Made by a program: the position numbers and the translations under genes
DNA from: Liolophura sinensis
Taxonomy: Eukaryota; Mollusca; Polyplacophora; Chitonida; Chitonidae
Direction: 5' to 3'
DNA: 64,000 bases
Assembly (NCBI RefSeq): GCF_032854445.1
Contig: NC_088295.1
Span: 59,749,249 to 59,813,248, forward strand
Shown here: positions 12,739 through 22,750 of the stretch, one piece after another
Numbering within the stretch: the stretch's first letter is position 1
Layout: every line of letters begins with the position of its first letter
The notes under the pieces: model-generated
What the model was told of the DNA's origin: nothing
Databases searched by the model: none
The model's input: the letters and a program-made list of their open reading frames with translations, nothing else

Positions 12739-13071
12739 GGGGCCTCCCTGGCTGAAGGGGTTAGCGCGTCCGCACGGCGCAATGGCACAGGAGCCTGACA
12801 CCAATGCGATCACTGTGAGTTTAAGTCCAACTCATGCTGGCTGCCTCTCCGGTCAAATGTGGGAAGATTCTCCAGTAACCTGCAGATGGTCGTGGGTTTC
12901 CTCCCATTATAATGCTGGTCGCCGTCGTAGAAGTAAAATATTCTTGAATACGGTGTAAAACACCAAATCAAATAAATAAATAGGGGAATCAGGGGTTAAT
13001 GCCGGCTGCCGTCGCATAAGTGAAATATTCTTGAATACGGCGTAAAATACCAAATCAAATAAATAAATGAA
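12739..13071 (+). mobile_element. SINE with a duplicated 3' tail
   Basis: A SINE head-to-tail copy (to about 12982) is followed by a second tail module (CGCATAAGTGAAATATTCTT, then AAATAAATAAAT). ACAATGCA occurs at 12731-12738 and again at 13072-13079, as if a target-site duplication encloses both tails. Confidence 0.75.
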
Positions 13072-13079
13072 ACAATGCA

Positions 13080-13176
13080 CAGGGGTTAGGGGTTAATACG
13101 GGCTGCCGCCGTATAAGGGAAATATTATTGAGTAACTCCGGCGTAAAGCACCTGCCACATAAATAAATAAATAAAT
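13080..13176 (+). mobile_element. third SINE tail module
   Basis: A further diverged tail unit (CGTATAAGGGAAATATTATTG, then CATAAATAAATAAATAAAT) directly follows, opening with the same GGGGTTAATRC motif as the second tail. Confidence 0.7.
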
Positions 13177-13320
13177 CTGGTGACTATCCTGATTGAAATA
13201 AAATTATCTGCTTCGTCATATTAGGTCCAATTCTGCCGTGTAGGATTCCCGATTGTCAGGCTTTAAATTCAAACAGGATGGCAATGTGTAAAACAAAACG
13301 CTAAAGTTACATGATGCATA

Positions 13321-13450
13321 TGTTGTAATATGTTATATCATTGTACATGAACAAGGGAGACTACCCTAGTTGTCATGACAGTTTATGACACTGTACCGCT
13401 TGTTAGTGAATTTTATGTCACCTAATCGACGAGTCCATGTGGTCATGACA
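13321..13450 (+). repeat. 5' LTR of Gypsy element 1
   Basis: This 130-bp repeat starts TGTTGTAA and ends GGTCATGACA. It matches the copy at 17529-17656, including CAGTTTAYGACACTGTACCG. It is followed by TGGTGGCAGCGCTG, in the primer-binding position. The base before it gives GCATA, matching GCATG after the 3' LTR in four of five positions, a probable target-site duplication. Confidence 0.88.
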
Positions 13451-13547
13451 TGGTGGCAGCGCTGAAAACGCGGAATCCGTGTTAAATCTGAGAGTAACGA
13501 TCCCTCCGGGTGAAACAAACTTTTTGTTTTACCGTCATTTCACGGCG

Positions 13548-14144
13548 ATGGATTCACTGAAACCGCCGGAACCGCTCCATTTGGCGAGCGGGAATGTGTG
13601 TGAAAATTGGTGCCGCTTTAAACAATGTTGTGAGTTGTACAGACTGATATCGGGTGCGGACGGAAAATCCGATAAGGTGCAGTGCGCCATCTTTCTACAT
13701 GTGAATGGGAACGAAGCACTAGAAGTCTTTAACACCATGGACTTGTCTGATGATGTCACGAACTCACTTGAAGCTGTGATCGATAGTTTTAAGAGACAAT
13801 GCAATCCGCGCAAGAACATTTCCTTGGAGAGATATAAATTCGGCACGAGATCTCAACTGGATGGGGAGAGTATCGATCAGTTTGTCACTGATTTGAAGTC
13901 AATTGCTGCGGACTGTGAGTATGGAACTTTGGCCGAAAGTTTAATACGTGATCGCATTTTGTTGGGTATTAAAGACAATACCTTGAGAACTAGATTGCTG
14001 AGGACAACCGACTTGACACTGGATAAAACTGTTGAACTGTGTAGAGCTCATGATGCATCTGAAGCTCAGTTAAGGACATTAAGTGAGGGCGTAGCCGCAA
14101 CTACTGTGAAAGAACTGCGAGAAAAACCCAAACAAAGACTCTAA
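13548..14144 (+). pseudogene. Gypsy element 1 gag (capsid) region
   Basis: An open frame of about 199 codons from ATG 13548 has the retrotransposon Gag pattern: W-x3-F-x3-Cys-E near residue 22, a hydrophobic helix (AIFLHVNGNEALEVF) and the FKRQCNPRKN / ERYKFGTRSQLDGESIDQF block typical of Ty3/Gypsy capsids. It stops just before the zinc-knuckle region, which continues in another frame, so the gag gene is frame-disrupted. The longer frame from 13479 includes upstream leader sequence; I chose 13548 because homology begins there. Confidence 0.8.
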
Positions 14145-14204
14145 ATCTTCCTAAAAGCCACAGAAGAATTTCAGAGGTCAACACAAACGTTCACAGAAAA
14201 AGGG

Positions 14205-14508
14205 AAGAAAGTGTTATTTCTGTAGATATGATATGCATGACAGATCTCGTTGTTCCGCGAGAAATAGGTCATGTAATAACTGTAGTTCCGTCGGACATTT
14301 TCCGTCCAGATGTCCGCAGAAGTATGTTCGTGAAGTATCAGTAGATGACACAGAGCCCGTGTCTGAAATCGTTAATGACAGGTATTTCCTGGGACAAGTG
14401 AAAAGTGTCGACAACACTTCGGTACCGCCATGGCGAACTGTGCTACACATGAATGATACTGACATTGACTCTAAGACAGACCGTGGTGCTGATGTGACTG
14501 ATTTCTGA
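14205..14508 (+). pseudogene. Gypsy element 1 nucleocapsid and protease remnant
   Basis: Two adjacent CX2CX4HX4C zinc knuckles are readable (CYFCRYDMHDRSRC and CNNCSSVGHFPSRC), the RNA-binding signature of retroelement nucleocapsid. About 60 codons on is a protease-like stretch where the expected D-T-G-A reads D-R-G-A, so the catalytic triplet is damaged. The frame ends shortly after. Confidence 0.75.
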
Positions 14509-14899
14509 GAAAGTCTAACAGTTACGAAAGAGACCTTCTCTCAGACCAACATCAGTCATTTCGGACAGTCCTGGGGGCCAATTAAAGTGTCTGAGACAGT
14601 TCATCAGTCGTTCTTTTCGTAAACAACAACCTTATTTCCTGAGAGTGTTTGTAGTACAGAGTGATACTGACAATTTGTTGCGTCGCTCTACAGCTGTCAA
14701 AATGAATTTGATCGCGCGTCTTGACACTGTAACACGCCCACAGGAAAGTGAAGATGTGTTTAGTGAACTAGGTCTGATGAAAGACACTATGAGTAAAATT
14801 AAGTTCACGCTATTCCGTACTGTGCTACAAGAGCTAGGCGAGTACCTATTCGTCAATATATTAACTTATTATTATTAAATATTATTATTATTACATTAA

Positions 14900-16212
14900 C
14901 TTAAGCAAGCTGAGGAAGAGCTCAAGCGTATGGAGCGTCTCAATGTGATAACTCCTGTCACAGAAACGACTGATCGGTGTTCACATATGGTCGTTGTACC
15001 TAAACGTGGGGGTGAAGTACGCATTTACATTGATCAAAAGCCACTTAATAAAGCCGTTAAGCGTGAGTTGTACACTTTACCAACCGTCGAAGACATACTT
15101 CATAAACTGTCAGGAGCTAAGGTATTTTTCAGTTAGATGCATCGTCTGGTTACTGGCAGTTGGGTCTTGATGAAGAAAGTAGTAAATTAACAACTTTCAT
15201 AACGCCTATGGGCAGATTCAGATTTTGAGAATGCCGTTTGGAATTTCGAGTGCCAGTGAAATTTTCCAACGTGAAATGACTCATTTGTTAGATGCTTTAC
15301 CCGGATCAGCGGTATTCCAGGATGACGCCATGGTGTTTGGTCCAGATGTAAAGGGACATCGATGACAATTTATCCAGTGTTCTTAAGAAAGTGAGTGAAT
15401 CTGGCATGAAACTCAATAAGGAGAAATGTGAAATTAGACAGAGTAGTGTTGAGTTCTTGGGACATTTGGTGAGTAAGGATGGTATTAAGCCTCATCCTGA
15501 TAAAGTTCAAGCCATAAAGGACCTAAACCCAGACGTTAAACGGCTCAGGCAGGTAATGGGTATGATAACTATTTTGCGGAAACATGTTCCTCCAATGGCC
15601 TAGATAGCAGTTCCGCTTAATGGCTTGTTGCAAAACCATGCAGTATGGTCCTGGAATGAACTTCAGGAGCGAGCGTTTCAGAAATTAAAGGACTTGATTT
15701 CTGAGTCACCGGTCCTAGCTTTTTACAGTGTTAATAAACCGACAACAGTGAGTGTTGACGCTAGTCAGTACTGTATTGGAGCTGTGTTAATGCAACAACA
15801 CAGTGATGGCCTGAAACCCGTGGTTTATTGTGCTCGTCGACTCACGAGTACATTTGTGGACTTTTGTGAACATTTCAGCTTGTTGACCGACCACAAACCA
15901 CTGGTTCCACTGATCAATGATCGGAACAATGAGCAAGCCCCAGTCAGATGTCAAAGACTCTTACTTAGACTGATGCGGTATAATGCTAAGGTTCAGTATC
16001 TACCGGGGAGGAGGCTAATCATAGCAGACTTAATGTCCAGATCTCCCATGAATACGACCTATGTATTAGATACAGAGCATGAGGTTGTAGTTCATGGGCA
16101 CTCAGTTGGAGCTAACCTGCGGATCTCAGATCCATTGCTTCACGAAATCAGAATGCCAACTGACAGCAATCCCGTCTTGCAGCAAGTGATCGACTATACC
16201 ATGGAAGGTTGA
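14900..16212 (+). pseudogene. Gypsy element 1 reverse transcriptase-RNase H
   Basis: Successive frames carry RT motifs: a conserved N-terminal RT block (VVVPKRGGEVRIYIDQKPLN), LDASSGYWQLGLDE, FRMPFGISSA and a catalytic-box remnant (VFQDDAMVFG), then the connection domain and RNase H (VSVDASQYCIGAVL; LTDHKPLVPLI). Stops and frameshifts separate 14930-15136, about 15130-15360, 15391-15603 and 15625-16212. RNase H lacks the segment between the CARRL and DHKPL regions. The 5' junction near 14870-14905 is filled by an ATT-rich run. Not functional. Confidence 0.88.
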
Positions 16213-16268
16213 CCCAGAATCGTGCATAGTACTGATAATGATGTTCGTGAGTTTCACAGTATCCGTGG

Positions 16269-16386
16269 TTTATTTATTTGTTTATTTGATTGGTGTTTTA
16301 CGCAGTAGTCAAGAATGTTTCACTTATACGACGGCGGCCAGCATTATGGTGGGAGGAAACCGGGCACAGCCCGAGGGAAACCCACG
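16269..16386 (-). mobile_element. SINE nested in Gypsy element 1
   Basis: A 5'-truncated 118-bp SINE 3' segment in minus orientation lies inside the pol region. The 13-bp duplication ACAGTATCCGTGG at 16256-16268 and 16387-16399 is perfect, so it inserted after the retrotransposon did. Confidence 0.93.
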
Positions 16387-16399
16387 ACAGTATCCGTGG

Positions 16400-17494
16400 T
16401 GAACTTAGTCTTGTTGATGGACTGTTAGTGCGTGGGACGCGCATTGTTATTCCTGAGTGTATGCGGGAGAGTACACTGGAGAAACTTCAACATGGACTCC
16501 CGGGACTGACTAAATGTCGTGAGCGAGCCAAACAGACAGTCTGGTGGCCGGGACTTAATGACCCAATTGGACGTGTCGTGAAACACTGCCAGCACTGTCA
16601 GGTTAAGAGAGCTGCTCAACGCCCTGAAACATTGCGATCTACACCACTACCAGAACGTCCTTGGCAGGGAGTTGGTGCAGATTTGTGTGAAATGAATCTT
16701 AAGAATTATCTCGTAATTGAAGACTGCTATTCGAGATACACTACGACGACTTACCTGCCCACTACAAAGGCCAGTGTAGGTATTGGGAAACTGAAAAACA
16801 TGGTATCTCGTTGGGGTATCCCAGAGAAATTGTTAAGTGATAACAGACCTCAGTTCACTTGCACTGAGTTTTTGCACTGATATTTTTGTAAAAACGTATA
16901 CCATCAAGGATGTATCTAGTAGCCCTCACTTCCACCAGTCAAACGGTGAGGCAGAGAGAGCTGTGCAGACAGCAAAGAACAATATCCCTTAAAGGATCAT
17001 TCCTTGCTTTACTGTCGTACAGAAATACGCTTATAGCTAGCTTAGGCTACAGTCCGAATGAATTGAAATTGTCAAGGAGAGATAGGACAACTGTTCCTGC
17101 CTTGCCCAGTATGTTACAGTCTAAATGGCCTAATAGAAGCGAGATCCAACATAATAATAGCCGATCTAAATCCGACCAGGCCTATCATTTCAATGAGAGG
17201 CATGGTGCCACAGACTTGCCTGTGTTACAGCCCAGAGACAACGTTCACATGAAACCTGACAACGACAAACAGTGGAGTTCTCTGATAACTGCTGATAATG
17301 AAAGTGGGCAGATAAGGTGTTTCTGTATGAGTTATGTTTGTCGTGTTAAAGGTTTGAAAGTAATGTGCACTCTGATGATGTATTTCGCATTTCATGATAA
17401 ACTTTCTATCAGGAAAGATTTTGCTTTTGTAATTTTAGGTTTCGGATGGACAATTTCTAAATTTCTAAAAAGATCGAGAACCTCCCCAGCTTAA
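16400..17494 (+). pseudogene. Gypsy element 1 integrase
   Basis: The zinc-binding CX2C part (CQHCQVKRAA) follows an upstream KLQHGLPGLTKCRERAKQTV block. The catalytic core has D (ADLCEMNLKNYLVIEDCYSR) and the SDNRPQF motif. A stop at about 16880 and a frame change break the core before the E-bearing region (SSPHFHQSNGEAER-like, readable in a different frame). The C-terminal tail runs to the polypurine tract AAAAGGGAGAGA beside the 3' LTR. Confidence 0.85.
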
Positions 17495-17528
17495 CTGAAT
17501 TTGAACTGTAAACTCAAAAAGGGAGAGA

Positions 17529-17656
17529 TGTTGTAACGTGTCATTGCATTGTACATGGAACAAGGGAGTATTCACGACAGTTTACGACACTGTACCGCTT
17601 GTTTGGTAATAAAGACTTCTGTGTCACCCCATCGACCAGCCTATGTGGTCATGACA
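17529..17656 (+). repeat. 3' LTR of Gypsy element 1
   Basis: 128 bp, TG...CA ends, matching 13321-13450 with scattered differences. It contains an AATAAA (in GGTAATAAAGACTTC) that is absent from the 5' LTR, which has a gap or difference there. Preceded by a polypurine tract. Confidence 0.88.
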
Positions 17657-18095
17657 GCATGTATATTATATTAAATTCGCATAAATTTTACCTTTCTGCG
17701 AGGACAAGTTTGCCCCTTTTATTCAACGTTGTCCAACAACAATATTTCGTTTTTTATCAAATGGCATTACGCCCCATAATCGGGTCATACAGACATGCAG
17801 GTGAGAAACCAGAAGGGCTCACCTGTCCATCTAAAAGAAAGCGTCCTCAAGTTCCAGTTTTAAAGTGTTCGGCATGACCCAGCCCGGGCTCATACCAAGG
17901 TTTCCCTTTTTGCAAAAAGCCATTTGAAATACTGTACACCAAACACTCCTTTGTATAGTTTTTAATTAATTTTTCAGAATTTTCTTCGGATAAATGAAAT
18001 ACGTTTCATTTCCAGTTCCACGTTCAGGGGAGATAACCGTACAAGCTACATCATGGCTGTAAAACAAAAGTTGTTCCCCTTGGTACGTTATCAAT
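17657..18095. other. no gene recognised
   Basis: Sequence between the two Gypsy elements. I could not define a 5' LTR for element 2 here. Confidence 0.4.
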
Positions 18096-21000
18096 ATGTC
18101 GCTATCAGATCAGGAAGATGGCCCTCCACAATCTTCATCCAGACGATTTTGTGCAAATATACTTGTTCCAGGCAAGTTAAACGTTCCTAACCGAAATCTT
18201 GAACAGAACTGGAAAAGATTTCAACACCAGAGGACGAATTGTGAGGTAGCATTACGGCTAGGCACGGAGACGTCACAGGCCAGGTGTGCAATGCTGTTAG
18301 CGTGTATCGGGGGAGGATGACCGTGACACAGCTCTCAGGAAATTAGAGGAAGTTCACGTGGGAGAAGCGCACGAGGTTTATGAAGCCTACAGGTTCAACA
18401 AACGTTGTCAGGAAACGTTAGAGACGATTGCCGCTCTGAGAAAACTGGTAAAAGCGTGCAATTTTGGCCAGATGGAAGTTCAGTCAGTGCAGTTCAGAAA
18501 GATGAGGATTTAGCATCCCATGGACCTGTAAGTGACGGGAGCACTGATCCGTGGAACGATGAACTGAAAGTGCATGTAGGTAACTGTGTCGATCTGGTTG
18601 ATTTCAAAGTCGGCACTTGTGCAGACCTGACCGTTATTCCGTCAAACCTTGCTTTCCGTCTGAAAGTGTAACTTTTTTTACAATTTGTAAAAGAAGTTGT
18701 TTAGTCCTTGTGGAAAACAGCTTTCAGTATTAGGACATTTTACTGTAGAACTACACACGTCAAAACAGTCAACCAAGCAGACTTTGTAGGTAGGACAAGG
18801 TCTAAGGCAGCCATTGCCTGCAATTACAGAGCTTGAGTTACTTCAGAGTGTGGATGCGGTGGATAGTGGAAACTGCTGTGACAAATACAGAGAACGTTAC
18901 CGAAGGTTATTTTCTGGGCTTGGGAAGCTGAAAGAGACTTAAAAGACACGCTTTCTTTCGTCACACCCTCGCTGAAATGTCTTTCATGACAAAGGTTAAG
19001 GAGGAGTTACAGCGCATGGAGCAGTTAGGTGTCATTACACCCATTAAGGAGCCGAGATCTTGGTGTGCGCCTCTTGATGAATCGTCACAGCCTCTGAAAA
19101 CATTCATAACTCCATTTGGGTGATATTGCTTACAAAACCTCTGCTTTGGCATTTCCAGTGCTACGGAAGTATTTCACAGGATCATGCCCCAGCTGACAAA
19201 TAGTATTCCTGGGGTCTTTTGTGACATTGGCGATGTTCTCATATCAGGAAAAGGCAATGAACAACATGACAACAGGCTTCATACAGTTCTACGGAAACCA
19301 GAAGATGCAGGAGTCATACTCAATGACAAGTGTGCGTTTTCACAATCAGATATCACTTTTCTAGAACACAGAATTTCTGCGGAAGGTGTCGCTGTGGAGC
19401 CTAAAGAAGTAGCAGCGATCGAGAACTTTCCGAGATCAACAACCGTGACGGAAGTCCGTCGATTGTTAGGTATGGCCAACCATGTTGGAAAATTCGCCCC
19501 CAATTTAGCGGAGAAAACAAAGCCTTTGCGAGAGTTACTTGTGAAAGAGAGCCAGTGGAGCGAGCCACAAGAGAAAGTTTTCACTCAGATCAAAAAAGAT
19601 CTCACCTCAGCGCAAGCGCTTGCACATTACTGTGCAGCCAAATCAACTGATCACAAGCGAATTGCTGGCCCTGTTGAAAAACAATCTGTTTGATACTCTG
19701 CCGCCCAGAACCCAACGCTTCAGGATGAGGTTGGTAAGATATACCTATGAAGCTCAACACACGACAGGTAGGAACCCCGCTACTGCCGACACATTGTCTC
19801 GAGCACCAGTTACTGTACCAAACAAGACGGACATGTTACTCGAGGGCGAGTCAAACCTGTTATCCCCAAACACTCACTCGCACTGTCAATAAACACAGTA
19901 CTGGAGACCATGCCAGCCACAGAAAGACGACTGGATGAAATTCGTAGTAAGCTGACGGAGAATAAGATAACACAAAGTCATGGAGTATTGTACTGGCACA
20001 AGGCCGACTACAGGGACGACTAACTCAGAACTTCGACCTTACTGGTGTGAAAGACACGAGCTTACAGTGCAGCTAGGACTGTTGCTAATCACGAATAGAC
20101 TTGTTATCTCAGAAAATGAGAAGGGACATTCTTAATCGTCTACACGCTAGTCAACAAGGAATTGTAATGTGTCGTGCTCTGGCCCAAATTTCAATATGAT
20201 GGCCAGGCCTCTCGTCTGAGTTGAAAATTAAAGTCGAGAAGTGTCATATCTGTGTAAAAGAGAGAAGAGAGAGAATCACTACTTACTTTGAAGATGCCGG
20301 ATTATCCTTGGCAGAACGTCGGGATGGATCTGTTCGAAAGGAAGAGCAACACTTACTTTGTTATTTTGGATTATTATTTGAGGTTCATTGAGATTGCTCA
20401 TCTTAGGACCACCACATCAGCAAGAGTAATACATCATGTGAAGTCCATCTTTTCGAGACACGTTATTCCAGAGACTGTTATATCCGATAATGGTCCACAC
20501 TTTGCGTCACATGAGATTGGAAAGTTTGTGGACTCTTGTGAATTTTGGCACGTAACCAGTAGTCCACATTACCCTAATGTGGTAATACAAAAGCGGAGGG
20601 AATAGTACACACAGTGAAAGGACTTCTTAAGAAAGCAGACGATCCTTACCTCGTCTGCTTGGTTACCGCACCACTCCATTGCAGAATGAATAAACTCCTT
20701 CTGAGTTATTAATGGGACGAAAACTCAGAAATAAGGTACCAGTCTTGCAGTCCAGTCTCATCCCACAGTGGCCTGGGGGCCTCCGTGGCTCAGTTGGTAT
20801 GCGCGCTAGCGCAGCGTAGTGACACAGGAGTCTCTCACCAATTCGGTCGCTGTGAGTTCATGTCCAGCTCATGCTGGCTTCCTGTGTCTCAGGAAAAAGG
20901 TTTTGTATAGTAAAGACTTCAAAAGGGCATCAAACGACGCAACCATTTACAACTTGTTGTTAGAGAGCCAGCCTTAACAGCAAAGGCAAGTCACCTTAAG

Positions 21001-21170
21001 GAAATTTGTATGTTACTTCCGTGTGAAAACACCACAGGCCTGACTACAATGGAATTTCAAGATAATGTCAGTGAGCAATCTGTGAGCCATCGAACAGTAG
21101 CCCAACCAAGTGACTCCAAAACGACACGTTGTGGTCGTCGAGTGAGAAAGATAGTTCGACTTGATTTGTG
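18096..21170 (+). pseudogene. Gypsy element 2, heavily decayed
   Basis: A second Ty3/Gypsy copy of a different lineage in the same orientation. Readable in order: Gag (VPGKLNVPNRNLEQNWKRF at 18168-18225; FNKRCQETLETIAALRKLV near 18393-18450), protease remnant (FKVGTCADLTVIP, catalytic D lost), RT start (EELQRMEQLGVITPI), RT core (ISSATEVFHR; catalytic box reads CDIGDVLI), connection domain (VRRLLGMANHVGKFAPNLA), RNase H end (YEAQHTTGRNPATADTLSR), integrase core (VISDNGPHFAS) and a C-terminal GRRVRKIVRLDL tail. Large deletions remove RT motif A and most of RNase H, with many stops. A SINE interrupts it at 20776. No LTRs identified. Confidence 0.8.
20776..20885 (+). mobile_element. SINE head inside Gypsy element 2
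   Basis: Only the 5' tRNA-like half is present (GGGGCCTCCGTGGCTCAGTT to GCTCATGCTGGCTTCCTG). The 3' half and tail are absent. Confidence 0.85.
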
Positions 21171-22321
21171 AACTGTAACAGTAAATGCATAACAAGTTTT
21201 GTGAAATGGACGACAGTTCTTTCAAAGTTAAAAAGAGTTTACTCTTAGCACCAAGAGAAACTGCTAGTTTTTGTTAGAAAAAGATTAGAAGAAGTCAGAA
21301 CACTTGTTTGAAACTTGAATACTTAATTGAAAAAAGTTCTTTTAAAATTACGTTAAAGAATTGTTCTTTGCAGTTGAATTCGTCTTGAAAGTCTGATGTT
21401 GCCGTAGAGATTGATCTTCACAAAAGTCATAGTCGTAGAGACTTCCTTGAAACTTAAAGGAGAAGAAAATTTAAATAGCAATCAAATACCATTGAAAAGA
21501 GCATGCATTTCCTCGAAGGTGCATGCCATACGAAATTCTAATATGTACCTCAAGATGATAAATTATAAATAAAGTCAGCGCCAACATCCGCTGGGGGCAA
21601 CTCCATTTTGCCTAAGAACTAGTCCTGAAGTCTTCTGTGTTAGGAGGAGAATTGCCGTCGAAAATCCCCGAAGTGCCGTTTGTACATTTCCGGTAGAACT
21701 CTTCTTCCCAGAAGGCAGCGAACAGTACAGTTCCTTTTCCGCTTGACGATCGGGAAACCGGAATGTTGGAGGTAGGTTCCGAGTTTACAGGAACAAGTCG
21801 GCAGTTTTAACGAATCTCACTGGCTGAGAGCAACAAACCCCCAGCAGAAATTATAGGGTGTTCAAGATGGAGGACGCAATAGACTCAGCGATTTATGCCA
21901 GCTTTGCCGTTTTCAGGCTTTACGTATATGGCAAAGGACAAAACGCAAAATTATGCAGCAGGCACCATCAGATAGAAAAAATGTGTTCGTTTCACCCTGT
22001 AGTGTTATTTTAAAAATTTTTTAAAATAACAATGCATTGCGTGATGGGACACTATCTGAGCCGAGCGACATGGCATGACAGTACACGAACATCCTACATC
22101 AGTCAACTACATCAGTCTGTTTTACTTTTATGTGCTAAGTGAACATATATTAACGCGACACCACAAAAAAATACAGTAAACAATATAGAGATGACATCCA
22201 AATGATGTGGCTCCTGCCACTTCTTCCTTTACTTTTTTCACTGTTTCCTTTAACCTTCACCTGTTTATATAAATGTAAAGCGTAAATGTAATTAAGACAA
22301 ACACCAATAGGTAATTTACAT
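21171..22321. other. no gene recognised
   Basis: Probably the 3' flank of Gypsy element 2 and of PM20D2. A perfect 13-bp inverted repeat (TGTTATTTTAAAA and its complement, 22003-22015 and 22019-22031) could form a hairpin. Nothing else recognised. Confidence 0.4.
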
Positions 22322-22327
22322 TTTATT
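22322..22327 (-). terminator. candidate PM20D2 poly(A) signal
   Basis: AATAAA on the minus strand about 420 bp past the PM20D2 stop. Chosen by position only; other AT-rich hexamers nearby could serve. Confidence 0.3.
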
Positions 22328-22750
22328 TCCATTTGTTGGACCTTCTGGAGAGTGAAAACAGAGGTATATGGAGAGTATCTTTAAACAGTGACTGCATTAC
22401 AGACGTCCATGTTCAATTAAAAAATTATATCGACATCAACTATTGCGCAGTTAATGAAACTCTTCAGGTGTGAATAATGACAAATAATCTCGTGTTATAT
22501 AGCATAGGCGAAACAACTCTTGTCGAGAGCTTTTCATGTCACGATACGATGATCATTATTTTAAATTTTCGAAAATCCTGCTTCAGCACTGACGTGTAAT
22601 TCGTCTAATTGCTTCATTAGAGATATATAAGCTGTTTCGCTTCACTGTTGTACAGCCACAAACTGATATTGAGCAAACTGGCATTTCACCACAATCCTCA
22701 TGCACACATGCAACCGAGTTTGTAAATAAATCCGTTGTCGTTTTTTTTTT

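Noticed and set aside
22003-22031. Perfect 13-bp inverted repeat as a transcription terminator
   Set aside because: AT-rich palindromes are common here, and hairpin terminators are not used by animal RNA polymerase II genes.
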